Source: Spirochaetia bacterium UBA5368 (lineage in GTDB: Bacteria; Spirochaetota; UBA4802; UBA5368). Taken from it: a stretch of 15,377 nt of DNA. Location of the stretch: NCBI GenBank assembly GCA_002407865.1, contig DHPI01000054.1, positions 42,279 through 57,655 on the forward strand. Reading direction: 5' to 3'. The position numbers and the translations under genes were made by a program. The notes under the pieces are model-generated. The model saw only the letters and a list, made by a program, of their open reading frames with translations, was not told the origin of the DNA and ran no database searches. Below, piece after piece: positions 7,517-14,751 of this stretch (its first letter is position 1; the number at the start of each line of letters is the position of its first letter).

Positions 7517-7699
7517 TTGAGAAAAAAAGCCTTTATCATGCCTTGCATGGCGTGTCAGAACGGCACATTGCTGCTCGGCCCCGCTATCGGAGGCCTGGTC
7601 ATCGACCGCTTCGGGTATACGGCGCTTTTCACCTGTGCATCGCTTTTCGTGTTCGTCGGAATGTGCGTGTTTCTCACTATTCCGCGTACGGCTGACTGA
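7517..7699 (+). pseudogene. Remnant of an MFS transporter C-terminal region
   Basis: A 60-codon frame contains LLLGPAIGGLVIDRFGYTAL followed by a hydrophobic helix and PRTAD-stop. This is the pattern of an MFS loop-plus-helix (GPxxGGxLxDRFGxRxxF). No upstream MFS sequence is present: the bases before about 7545 are AT-rich and non-coding, and beyond them lies the divergent oxidoreductase. A short GC hairpin (7723-7727 with 7738-7742) follows the stop and could be the old terminator. It is best read as the decayed end of a deleted transporter gene. A small one- or two-helix membrane protein is the alternative. Confidence 0.5.
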
Positions 7700-7760
7700 C
7701 GATAGTTCCTTCCACGCGAAATGCCGGCGGCGGAAAACCGGCGGGTCTGTATAAAGTTGC

Positions 7761-7895
7761 TTGACAGTAATATCATTATGCATCATTTAAATAAAATAGT
7801 TTAATTAAACAATGTGCAGCAAAGTCTTCGCCCTTGATGTGTGATGGGGGGAGGGGCCACAATAAATTGCCTGATTCGAGTAATAACTATACAAT
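7761..7895 (+). promoter_or_regulatory. Probable promoter region of the chemotaxis receptor gene
   Basis: The best candidate is TTGCCT at 7867-7872 and TACAAT at 7890-7895, with a 17-base spacer, about 85 bases before the start codon. A perfect TTGACA stands at 7761-7766 but has only poor -10 partners. I could not see a flagellar sigma-28 type promoter. The perfect palindrome at 7799-7810 lies between the two. Confidence 0.35.
7799..7810. repeat. Perfect 12-bp palindrome
   Basis: GTTTAATTAAAC reads identically on both strands. It lies upstream of the best promoter candidate for the receptor gene and could be an operator. The surrounding DNA is AT-rich, which raises the odds of chance. Confidence 0.3.
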
Positions 7896-7968
7896 GCATA
7901 TATGTACAATATTAGAATTCTGGTTCGGGGGAATTTCTGTATCATGATGATGTATATCTGGTGTAGAT

Positions 7969-7973
7969 GGAGG
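7969..7973 (+). promoter_or_regulatory. Ribosome binding site that decides the receptor start
   Basis: GGAGG ends 8 bases before the ATG at 7982. The in-frame ATG at 7967 overlaps this site and has no Shine-Dalgarno sequence of its own, so 7982 is the start. Confidence 0.75.
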
Positions 7974-7981
7974 TAAAAAGG

Positions 7982-9529
7982 ATGGCATCCCATAGCACTA
8001 TAACACGTCGGATATTCGGGAAATATATCGACAGGGATATCATAGAGCAGTCGAGTGCAAAATTTTTATTCTTTCTCGCCCTGGTGTTCTTCATCCTGAT
8101 GTCAATTAATTTTTTTATTAACCTACAGAAGGTTGGATTTGCCAGGTCCTTCATCACATGTGGAACGTCGTGCCTGTTTGCGCTGATAAGCATGTTGCTT
8201 GTAAAACGGGGAAAATTCAGGGCGGCCGCCTCATTTTTTTCAATAGTCCAGACGCTTGTTTTGATAGTCGGCGCCGTAACGCGGTCGCCCGAAATGACGC
8301 TTGTTACAATCGTGTATTTTGCCTTCCCGACGATTCTCCTGGCCGTTGTGTTTACCCCGCGGGCGATTCAGGTCGTGGTGGTAACGCTCGTGATGGGATT
8401 GCTGGTGTACAATAATAGCAGGTTCGATCCATCCGCCGAGCAGACGGCCGTCTCGGGACTGATGTCCAGCGGCACAATTGCGGGAATAATTAACATGATA
8501 TTGGTGTATTTTGTTTCCTATTTTGCCATGCGGTCGCTCAAACTGGCGCTTTCGATGAGTAAAAAAGAAGCGGCGGCCAGCATGGAAAAAAACGATTATA
8601 TTACACGCCTCCTGGAAACAATACGAAATTCGTATGATGAACTCACAGGGTCCATAAAAGCGACGGATAGCGTGATATCCGACCTGTTTATGAATACGCA
8701 GACGAGCGCAGCGACTATGGAAGAGCTTGCAGCCTCGATGGAGGAGATTTCTTCGAATACAATCAACGTCGATGGGGCGAGCAAGGGGCAGAATGAATCG
8801 GTTGTCGAGCTGAGCCGGAGCATAGCCGGATTGTCAGAGACGATTAATGCGTTGCAGGTCTTTGGTAAGGATTTGCAGGAGGAATTCGGCAGCATCAACG
8901 CAATGTCCAGAAGCGGAAGGGACTCGTCCGGCTCTCTTGACGATATCAACAAAAAAATTCTCGCGAATTCGAATGACATACGAAGCATCACGGGAATAAT
9001 TGACGATTTTTTTGAACGGATAAACCTGCTGTCCCTGAACGCCTCGATTGAGGCGGCGAGGGCCGGCGAGCATGGACGGGGATTCGCCGTTGTCGCCGAT
9101 GAGATCGGCAAGCTTGCTGATAGTTCATCCACAGAGTTAAAGAAGATAAGCGATCTGATCGATACCAACCGTCGTGACGTTGAATCTGCAAATGTGATTA
9201 TCGAGGCGATATTGGAATTCATTGAAACATTGGGACGACGGCTTCAGGAAATTCAGGATAAAGCGGCAGGCACTCTCAATATAATCGACAGTCAAAAGTC
9301 CCTGCAGAGCGACATGCTGGTGAAAACGGATACCGTGCGGGATAAATCAGAGATTATTAAAAATGCGACTGCGGAACAGTCGATTGCCATCCAGGAGGTG
9401 GTAAAGTCGATTGAAAACACAAATTTGATCGTACAGCAGATATCGACGCATGCGCAGGTATTGAAGGATAACTACGACAGGCTGCGGCAACTTGCCGATG
9501 ATCTTAACGTGACCATAACGGTAAAATAG
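7982..9529 (+). CDS. Methyl-accepting chemotaxis protein with six-helix membrane domain
   Basis: A 515-residue chemoreceptor that would signal through CheW/CheA to the flagellar motor. The N-terminal half has six predicted membrane helices (about 28-48, 53-74, 83-101, 106-124, 128-144, 164-184) with very short loops and no periplasmic ligand domain. No HAMP domain is evident between helix 6 and the coiled coil. The signalling hairpin tip is canonical, with RINLLSLNASIEAARAGEHG (346-365) and GFAVVADEIGKLAD (367-380), flanked by long heptad-like helices. No CheR/CheB-docking pentapeptide is seen at the C-terminus (TITVK). The start at 7982 follows a GGAGG site. The receptor may sense a membrane-embedded or intracellular cue. 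No other chemotaxis genes are present here. Confidence 0.92.
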   Translation: MASHSTITRRIFGKYIDRDIIEQSSAKFLFFLALVFFILMSINFFINLQKVGFARSFITCGTSCLFALISMLLVKRGKFRAAASFFSIVQTLVLIVGAVTRSPEMTLVTIVYFAFPTILLAVVFTPRAIQVVVVTLVMGLLVYNNSRFDPSAEQTAVSGLMSSGTIAGIINMILVYFVSYFAMRSLKLALSMSKKEAAASMEKNDYITRLLETIRNSYDELTGSIKATDSVISDLFMNTQTSAATMEELAASMEEISSNTINVDGASKGQNESVVELSRSIAGLSETINALQVFGKDLQEEFGSINAMSRSGRDSSGSLDDINKKILANSNDIRSITGIIDDFFERINLLSLNASIEAARAGEHGRGFAVVADEIGKLADSSSTELKKISDLIDTNRRDVESANVIIEAILEFIETLGRRLQEIQDKAAGTLNIIDSQKSLQSDMLVKTDTVRDKSEIIKNATAEQSIAIQEVVKSIENTNLIVQQISTHAQVLKDNYDRLRQLADDLNVTITVK

Positions 9530-9562
9530 GCGTTTTGCGCCAGGGAGAGGAGGGAGCCATCG

Positions 9563-9588
9563 GACCTCCGGAGCAACGTCCGGAGGTC
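9563..9588. terminator. Perfect 10-bp stem hairpin between convergent genes
   Basis: GACCTCCGGA (9563-9572) pairs fully with TCCGGAGGTC (9579-9588) around the 6-base loop GCAACG. It sits 33 bases after the receptor stop and 13 bases beyond the SnoaL-like stop on the other strand, so it can serve both genes. Only a short GGTTT follows on the + strand. Confidence 0.75.
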
Positions 9589-9601
9589 GCGGTTTCATGG
9601 T

Positions 9602-10015
9602 TCAGTCTTTCGGCTCGCCGCCTGCGGCTTCGATGCGCTTGTTCATCCCCTCGGCCAGCGCCATGAGCCCCTTGAAGGGACGCACGAAAACTTCGAAATA
9701 ACGGATCTGCCAGTTGTCGTCGAATTCGATCAGGTCTATGCCCTTCACCTGCATGTCGCCGACATGGGCTGAAAACTCGAGCGCCCATTGCTTGCCGTTG
9801 ATGATTTTACGGTTGTATTTGAAATCCTCGAGCACCTCGATGACGTTTTCGAGAATAAACCGCGTCTTGTTTTTTGTATCCTTTGGCCGCCAGACAAAGG
9901 GCGAGTGGAGCACGACGTTCGGCGACAGAATCTCATCGAGCGCCTTCGGGTCTTTTTCGAATACCGCCTTGTGCCATAATTCCATCCGCTGCTGCACCAT
10001 ATCCTTTTCGTCCAT
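9602..10015 (-). CDS. SnoaL/NTF2-like fold protein
   Basis: A 137-residue small soluble protein. The pattern fits the NTF2-like/SnoaL family: an N-terminal helix (MVQQRMELWHKAVFEKDPKA, 6-25), then DEILSPNVVLHSPF (27-40), then the strands FSAHVGDMQVKGIDLIEFDD (81-100) and NWQIRYFEVFVRPF (101-114). The family forms a cone-shaped pocket and includes ester or steroid isomerases, polyketide cyclases and many members without known activity. The frame is open further upstream, but the ATG at 10015 is chosen because GAGGAG (10022-10027) lies 6 bases before it. The gene is convergent with the receptor and divergent from the AAA+ gene, so it is probably monocistronic. A catalytic role cannot be assigned. 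Confidence 0.82.
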   Translation of the reverse strand: MDEKDMVQQRMELWHKAVFEKDPKALDEILSPNVVLHSPFVWRPKDTKNKTRFILENVIEVLEDFKYNRKIINGKQWALEFSAHVGDMQVKGIDLIEFDDNWQIRYFEVFVRPFKGLMALAEGMNKRIEAAGGEPKD

Positions 10016-10021
10016 GTGTAT

Positions 10022-10027
10022 CTCCTC
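10022..10027 (-). promoter_or_regulatory. Ribosome binding site deciding the SnoaL-like start
   Basis: GAGGAG on the minus strand, with a 6-base spacer to the ATG at 10015. It rules out the longer in-frame start near 10105. A 5-bp stem (10044-10048 with 10056-10060) lies just upstream in the leader. Confidence 0.75.
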
Positions 10028-10075
10028 GTGTCGTTGATGTCGATCCCGTAACTTCCGGGAGACGTTGCGTGCGAA

Positions 10076-10288
10076 TTGCGCGATATTCGAGCACCATTTG
10101 CGCAATACCCCCGAAAATCAATCCAAAAAAAGGACAATCATGACGCTGCCGGAAAATATTCGCACACAGTTCAGTGGCATTACCTGGTTTTACGGGGCTT
10201 GGATGTTCGTGCGGATACGCAATACGCGCATATTGCGCGGCAACAGCGCAAAATAGCTTGTCATTTGCGGGGGCATGCCGGAAAATAT
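10076..10288. repeat. Cluster of short repeats in a divergent spacer
   Basis: The hexamer TTGCGC or its complement occurs at 10076-10081, 10098-10103 (within the palindrome TTGCGCAA, 10098-10105), 10233-10238 and 10246-10251. GCGCA-TAT-TGCGC at 10226-10238 is a 5-bp dyad. A 13-bp direct repeat, TGCCGGAAAATAT, stands at 10147-10159 and 10276-10288. These lie between the divergent SnoaL-like and AAA+ genes and may be regulator sites or remains of a short repeat element. Confidence 0.45.
10140..10256 (+). CDS. Possible 38-aa small protein
   Basis: An ATG at 10140 is preceded by AAGGA at a 5-base spacing, and the frame gives 38 residues rich in Arg, Ile, Phe and Trp, ending GNSAK before a TAG. 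It lies wholly inside the repeat-rich spacer, and part of it is made of the TTGCGC-type repeats, so it may be a leader peptide or not a gene at all. No family is recognised. The ribosome binding site is the main support. Confidence 0.22.
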   Translation: MTLPENIRTQFSGITWFYGAWMFVRIRNTRILRGNSAK

Positions 10289-10329
10289 CATCAGTGACGA
10301 GCCATTTTATTCTTCCGGGTGACACATGT

Positions 10330-11601
10330 ATGGGCGATGATGCCGCCGTTCAGGCGATTCCATATGACAGGATGAAGGAGCAGATGGAACGGGAGCTTGC
10401 CGTTTTTCTCGAGAAGAGAAACTATCCCGAGGATGTGGCGCTCCCGAAATGCTCTTTCGAAAAGGGTGAGGCGCGTGTCGCGTTCGCGCTGCCGGCGCTT
10501 AACGAGAGTACCCTCGCCCGATTTATCATGCTGATAAAAAACCATCTCGGGAACGTCAGGATTCACGCCTTCGACGAGGGCTATTACGCATTGCAGGCGT
10601 TGAACAAAAATCTCTTCAAGCCCGACAACATTCTCGACAATATCAAAATCGAGTTTTTCGGCATCACCTCGAATTTCAGGACGGAAATTTCGAAAAAGGG
10701 CAACTTTTCGCAGGAGGAGGTGACCCTTGCCATAGAGCTGTTCAAGTCGGCGTATTCGCAGATGCGGGAAGATCCATCGGCGCGGCTGCGCAAGCTCGGC
10801 GCGACGCTGTACACCGATAACGGCAGTTACGACTGGTCGTATATTGCCGGGTACGAGGAGGTAAAGCGCAAGATACGCGAGTCGATCATTCTGCCGCTGC
10901 AGAATCCGGCGGTATACGATTCAATTGCAAGGCTTACCCGGCGCGTGTTCGAGACCAACCGGCCGCGAGCGATCCTCTTCGAGGGCGGTCCCGGCGTCGG
11001 CAAAACCACCATCGCGCGGATCATTGCCGGCGAGGTGAACGTGCCGCTCGTCTATGTTCCCATCGAGTCTATCATGTCGAAGTGGTACGGGCAGTCATCG
11101 CAGAATCTTTCGCAGATATTCGATGCGTGCGAGGACCTCGGCGGATGCATTCTCTTTATGGATGAAATCGACTCGCTTGCCGGCTCGCGCGATCAGAACA
11201 TGTTCGAGGCGACGCGGCGGGTGCTGTCGGTGCTTTTGCGGCGGCTTGACGGATTCGATGCCGTGACCAACACCATTACCATTGGCGCCACGAACAGGAA
11301 AAATGATCTCGACCATGCGCTCGTCAGCCGGTTCGACCAGACCATACATTTCCCGCTTCCCAACGAAAAGGAGCGCGCGGCGATTTTCGGCAATTACGCC
11401 GCTCATCTTTCTCAGGAGGAGCTTGATGCGCTCGGCCGGGCGGGCGAAGGCCTTTCGGGAAGAAATATCCGCGATGTCTGCGAGTTTACCGAGCGGCGCT
11501 GGGCGCGAAAAATCCTGGTAAAAAACCTTGAGCCGTCGACGCCGACGTTCGAGTACTACAAACATGCGTTGCGCGTATGGCTTGACGAAAATACCCTCTG
11601 A
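10330..11601 (+). CDS. AAA+ ATPase, classical AAA (katanin/spastin-like) clade
   Basis: A 423-residue cytoplasmic ATPase, probably a hexameric remodeller that threads substrate through its pore. An unrecognised N-terminal region (1-165) precedes one AAA module. Its landmarks are YIAGYEEVKRKIRESIILPL (171-190), Walker A GGPGVGKT (219-226), pore loop KWYGQS (251-256) with aromatic residues, Walker B CILFMDEID (273-281), sensor 1 GATNR (319-323), SRFD (333-336) at the arginine-finger position, and GLSGRNIRDV (374-383) near sensor 2. The frame is open upstream, but that part is repeat-rich and unlike protein. ATG 10330 is chosen although its ribosome binding site is weak; ATG 10384, after AAGGAG, is the alternative. 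No protease domain is fused and no partner is adjacent. The stop is 3 bp from that of the convergent GH57 gene. Confidence 0.88.
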   Translation: MGDDAAVQAIPYDRMKEQMERELAVFLEKRNYPEDVALPKCSFEKGEARVAFALPALNESTLARFIMLIKNHLGNVRIHAFDEGYYALQALNKNLFKPDNILDNIKIEFFGITSNFRTEISKKGNFSQEEVTLAIELFKSAYSQMREDPSARLRKLGATLYTDNGSYDWSYIAGYEEVKRKIRESIILPLQNPAVYDSIARLTRRVFETNRPRAILFEGGPGVGKTTIARIIAGEVNVPLVYVPIESIMSKWYGQSSQNLSQIFDACEDLGGCILFMDEIDSLAGSRDQNMFEATRRVLSVLLRRLDGFDAVTNTITIGATNRKNDLDHALVSRFDQTIHFPLPNEKERAAIFGNYAAHLSQEELDALGRAGEGLSGRNIRDVCEFTERRWARKILVKNLEPSTPTFEYYKHALRVWLDENTL

Positions 11602-11604
11602 CCG

Positions 11605-13173
11605 TCAATCGCTTTCGCAGGGCGGTTTCCCCGGCGTACCGACGAACAGGGGATAGCGGCGCTCTCTCTCCAGAAGATACGCATTATTGATTGTGCCGGC
11701 TTCCATACCGCGCAGTATTGTTTCAGCCGCGTCGAGATGTTCGCGCAGGCGCAATCTGCCGTAGTCCGCGGAGGTTTTCCAGGCGATAAAAAAAGGCCAG
11801 TCCGATGACTGCGCCAGCAGCAGTTCCCTGAAGGCGCATTGCTGCGCTTTTGCCATCGGGCCGCTCGAAGGTGTCCTGATGAGGCGCGTGTACAGATCGG
11901 CAATGCGGTGATATATAGGCTCGCACTCAGGATTCAGCCATGTCTCGAATGCGCCGTTTCTTCCCCACGATGATTCGGTCGGCAGCAGCCTCGAATACGT
12001 TCCCTCCGCGGTGAAAAAGTTCGGTGTGACGCACTCAATATTGGAATGTGCGGCGGCCTCGATCACGGATTGCAGAAATTCCGGTCCCTCGTACCACCAG
12101 TGCCCGAACAGCTCTGCGTCGAATGGAAGCGTAAAAAGCGGCGTGATTCCGGCAATCTCCGATATTGAGGCGGCCCGCATGCTGACCCTGCGTATAAAAT
12201 CGCGCGCGTGCGATGTGACTGCGTTCGCCGCTTCGCGCGGATCGTAAAACTGCTTCGGCGTATCGCCGCCGGTAATCCTGTACAGCTTGAGCCCGGCGGG
12301 CATGCGCCCGATGTTTTCAGCCGCAAGCTCGCTCTCCGTGAGCGACCACGTATAATCGTAATGGAACTCGCGGTACCTGAAATCGCCGGGGTATCCCTCG
12401 CGCGCCGACCAGATTGCGCCCGAGAGCTCTGCGTCACGTGGAAACAGCAGCAGCTCCGATTCTGTTACGTACGGCTGAAAACAGCCGTGCGCCGGCGGCA
12501 ATCCGGCGCCGTAGAGGCCGCCCGTGTCGAGAAAGGTGTAGCGGATGCCGCACTTTCGCAGCACACTGTCGAGTCCCTCGTAGTACGCCATTTCCGGCAG
12601 CCAGAATCCGTCGGGACGAAAGCCGAGTGCGCTTTCAAAATACCGCAGGCCGGTTTCCACCTGTAGCCGCACGAGCGATGTGCTGAACCTGTATGCGGGC
12701 AGAATGGCGTGCGTTGCGCAGGTAGTAATGAATGTGATACGGGGATCGCGTGCGAGAGAGCGCCATTCGTCGACGATGTGTCCGCCGATTTCATCGAAGC
12801 GCCGCCGGATTTCCGTGACGCGGCGCTCGAGGTGGGCGCGGGCGCCCGCGGCGTCGCTGTCGCGCATAACGGTTTTCGCGCTCAGCAGGCGAAAAAGCAT
12901 GTCGAGGTATCGTCTGTAGCCCCGGATGTGCCCCGGGTTTTGCGTCATCGAAAGAAGCGTCGGGCTGAGCGATACGGTGACGCCGAACGGCGTCGTTGAG
13001 GCCGAAAGTTCGCGTAGCATCATGGCGAGAGGCAGATAGCATTCGGTGAGGTTCTGATACAGCCAGGTTTCCTCAAGGGTGAGGCCCTGCCGTGACGCAG
13101 GAACATACGGCAGGTGCGAGTGTAGCAGCAGGAGAATCCGGGAACGCCCCCGGCGATCGGTATCGGCCGTCAT
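11605..13173 (-). CDS. GH57 (DUF1957-type) 1,4-alpha-glucan branching enzyme-like protein
   Basis: A 522-residue glycoside hydrolase family 57 protein, predicted to make alpha-1,6 branches in a glycogen-like glucan. The GH57 motifs appear in order: HSHLPYV (18-24), ATHAILPAY (153-161), FWLPEMAYYEGL (190-201) with nucleophile Glu194, FDAELFGHWWYEG (351-363) with acid/base Asp352, and SSWGRNGAFETWLN (401-414). Length matches the characterised TK1436/TTHA1902 type. The frame is open upstream to 13347, but ATG 13173 is chosen because HSHLPYV follows closely and the start is 7 bp after the stop of the DUF4912-like gene. Branching activity is inferred from the family; GH57 also holds amylases and transferases. 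The gene is the last of the operon. Confidence 0.88.
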   Translation of the reverse strand: MTADTDRRGRSRILLLLHSHLPYVPASRQGLTLEETWLYQNLTECYLPLAMMLRELSASTTPFGVTVSLSPTLLSMTQNPGHIRGYRRYLDMLFRLLSAKTVMRDSDAAGARAHLERRVTEIRRRFDEIGGHIVDEWRSLARDPRITFITTCATHAILPAYRFSTSLVRLQVETGLRYFESALGFRPDGFWLPEMAYYEGLDSVLRKCGIRYTFLDTGGLYGAGLPPAHGCFQPYVTESELLLFPRDAELSGAIWSAREGYPGDFRYREFHYDYTWSLTESELAAENIGRMPAGLKLYRITGGDTPKQFYDPREAANAVTSHARDFIRRVSMRAASISEIAGITPLFTLPFDAELFGHWWYEGPEFLQSVIEAAAHSNIECVTPNFFTAEGTYSRLLPTESSWGRNGAFETWLNPECEPIYHRIADLYTRLIRTPSSGPMAKAQQCAFRELLLAQSSDWPFFIAWKTSADYGRLRLREHLDAAETILRGMEAGTINNAYLLERERRYPLFVGTPGKPPCESD

Positions 13174-13180
13174 GGATTGT

Positions 13181-13633
13181 TCACGACGACAGGCGGGAGC
13201 CAGACGGCCCTCCGCGCCGGAGGGCCGCCCCTGTAAGTTCGTACAGCCTCCTGTCCTTTTCCGATTGCAGCATTGCGGCGATCTGCTCGTCCGCTTCGGG
13301 CAGCCGCACTGGCGCTGATACCGCCAGGGGGGACAGCGCGCCGTCACGCCGCGAACATACGAGTTTAAAGATTATTTTTTTCCCGGCATACCGCTCGTCG
13401 GCAAAGACGTGCCACTGGGTTTCGCGTCCGTGCACCGGTAGCGTTTCGATATGCAATTCCCCCTCCGGAGCGGTTTCACATACCTCAAGAAACAAGAGCG
13501 GCTCCCCGAAAGGGTCCCTCAGGGCCGTCCGCATCAGCGTTTCCACCTGGGCGGAGTCGAACTTCCAGCCCGCGTGAAGCAAATGTCCTCCCACGAAATT
13601 GACGAAAAAATAGCTGTTGTCGGCGCCAGCCAT
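13181..13633 (-). CDS. DUF4912-like domain protein
   Basis: A 150-residue soluble protein of unknown function. The central part (about 44-112) fits the DUF4912 pattern: a strand PLLFLEVCET, a W-x-V block (QWHVFADERYAGKKIIFKLV, 73-92), then a turn and SPLAVSAPVRLP (101-112), where the family has a 'plarSnxvxtP' ending. The C-terminal 40 residues are charged and probably helical. The start at 13633 is 13 bp after the DUF2804 stop with only a weak ribosome binding site, and the stop is 7 bp before the GH57 start, so the three genes are surely co-transcribed. DUF4912 is suspected to be a carbohydrate-related beta-sandwich, so a role with the branching enzyme is plausible. The domain call rests on a remembered pattern. 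Confidence 0.65.
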   Translation of the reverse strand: MAGADNSYFFVNFVGGHLLHAGWKFDSAQVETLMRTALRDPFGEPLLFLEVCETAPEGELHIETLPVHGRETQWHVFADERYAGKKIIFKLVCSRRDGALSPLAVSAPVRLPEADEQIAAMLQSEKDRRLYELTGAALRRGGPSGSRLSS

Positions 13634-13646
13634 GGGCTGTGCCCTG

Positions 13647-14681
13647 CTACCATCGGGCGTGATGCTCTTCGGCCCAGCCGACGAGCCCTTTCACCGCTAT
13701 TTTTTCTTTTGCGTCGGTTACCACATATCCGTCGTATCTGCCGAACATCTGGTGCACCTCGCTGCGTATAACCAGCAGGTTGCTTCGCGCAACCCGCTCT
13801 AAAAACGGCGTGAACGTAAGATTCAGCTTCCCATCGTTCGAGGGAAAAAACCACTGGCGCATGTAGTTGGATGAATCGTACAGGAATTCCACCCGGTCAA
13901 GCTTGGTCATTTTACCGTTGATAAAGAAGCAGTTTTCCGTCGCATGTGAGAGGTCGCCGAAACCGGTGCCGAGATTCAGCCCTATCGAGCGGCCGTCGCG
14001 GAGAAATCCTGATGCGCTTGCCCAGTTCCAATAACTTGAATATTCCCATACGCCGCGCCCCCAATCGAGGGTGGTGAGGGCCGATTTGCGGTCGAGCGTG
14101 TAGACGCGCTTCCCTAAACGGATGGTCCCTTCCGTGGGCATGCAGTTAATCTTCTGGTTGTAGTAAAACCTTTTTCTGCCGATCGGCGTCGACATCACGA
14201 TGCTTTCGATCCTGTCGGGCTGGTGCACGGTCAGGTCGGCGGTGATTTCCGATCCCTGGTAAAAGTCTTTCCATGCCACCATTATTTCGCGGTGATCCGA
14301 GCGCCTCAAAAACGAAACACGTACGCCCTCCCCTTTAAATTCTATGTTGCCGCTTTCGCTTGAACGCGGCAGAATGCAGTCCTTTCCCCATGGCGTTATG
14401 ATTGAACGCTCAACGCAGGTTTGGTCGTGAAAATCGACATAGTAGATGAAGACCATTCCCGCATAACCGAGATTTGACACTGTTGCGGAGAAAAAAAAGT
14501 CGCTTGTGGTTATGCCATAATAATCCCATTCCTTGAGCCGCAGGCGGTTAAGGGTCTTGAACGGGTACACCGCGATTTTTTCCGGGTTGTAGTTGAGCAG
14601 CGGTTTTTTCGAGAATCCGCGTTCTTTCAGCCGCCCCCTGTCGTCGAGAAGATCGTCGTTTGTTGTAATTTCGTTTTGCAT
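13647..14681 (-). CDS. DUF2804 family protein
   Basis: A 344-residue protein matching DUF2804 in length and pattern. It has the N-terminal DDRGRLKERGFSKKPLLNYN, the block LKEWDYYGI followed by SDFFFSATVSNLGYAG, and the central LDWGRGVWEYSSYWNWASAS with GLNLGTGFGD. The C-terminal part is rich in beta strands. No signal peptide or catalytic triad is visible. The family has no established reaction; its Trp/Tyr-rich beta pattern recalls lipocalin-like AttH/CrtC proteins (inference). AGAGGAT lies about 7 bases before the ATG. It is followed within 13 bp by the DUF4912-like gene and preceded by a 53-aa gene, all on the same strand. Confidence 0.85.
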   Translation of the reverse strand: MQNEITTNDDLLDDRGRLKERGFSKKPLLNYNPEKIAVYPFKTLNRLRLKEWDYYGITTSDFFFSATVSNLGYAGMVFIYYVDFHDQTCVERSIITPWGKDCILPRSSESGNIEFKGEGVRVSFLRRSDHREIMVAWKDFYQGSEITADLTVHQPDRIESIVMSTPIGRKRFYYNQKINCMPTEGTIRLGKRVYTLDRKSALTTLDWGRGVWEYSSYWNWASASGFLRDGRSIGLNLGTGFGDLSHATENCFFINGKMTKLDRVEFLYDSSNYMRQWFFPSNDGKLNLTFTPFLERVARSNLLVIRSEVHQMFGRYDGYVVTDAKEKIAVKGLVGWAEEHHARW

Positions 14682-14751
14682 TGCGGTTATCCTCTGGCGT
14701 AGTTGTAAAACCGATCGGAGCGCCCCGGCGCATCGAATTTGACGACGGTGC

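Noticed and set aside
7367..7786. N-terminal extension of the GMC frame
   Set aside because: The extra 140 codons are unlike any flavoprotein N-terminus and run antisense through the MFS remnant; ATG 7366 has a ribosome binding site and the Rossmann motif follows directly.
7805..7993. A 62-codon minus-strand frame upstream of the receptor
   Set aside because: It covers the probable promoter and ribosome binding site of the receptor, has no ribosome binding site of its own and no family features.
11095..11565. A 156-codon minus-strand frame inside the AAA+ gene
   Set aside because: Antisense to the Walker B to sensor 2 region of a clear ATPase; Arg-rich shadow.
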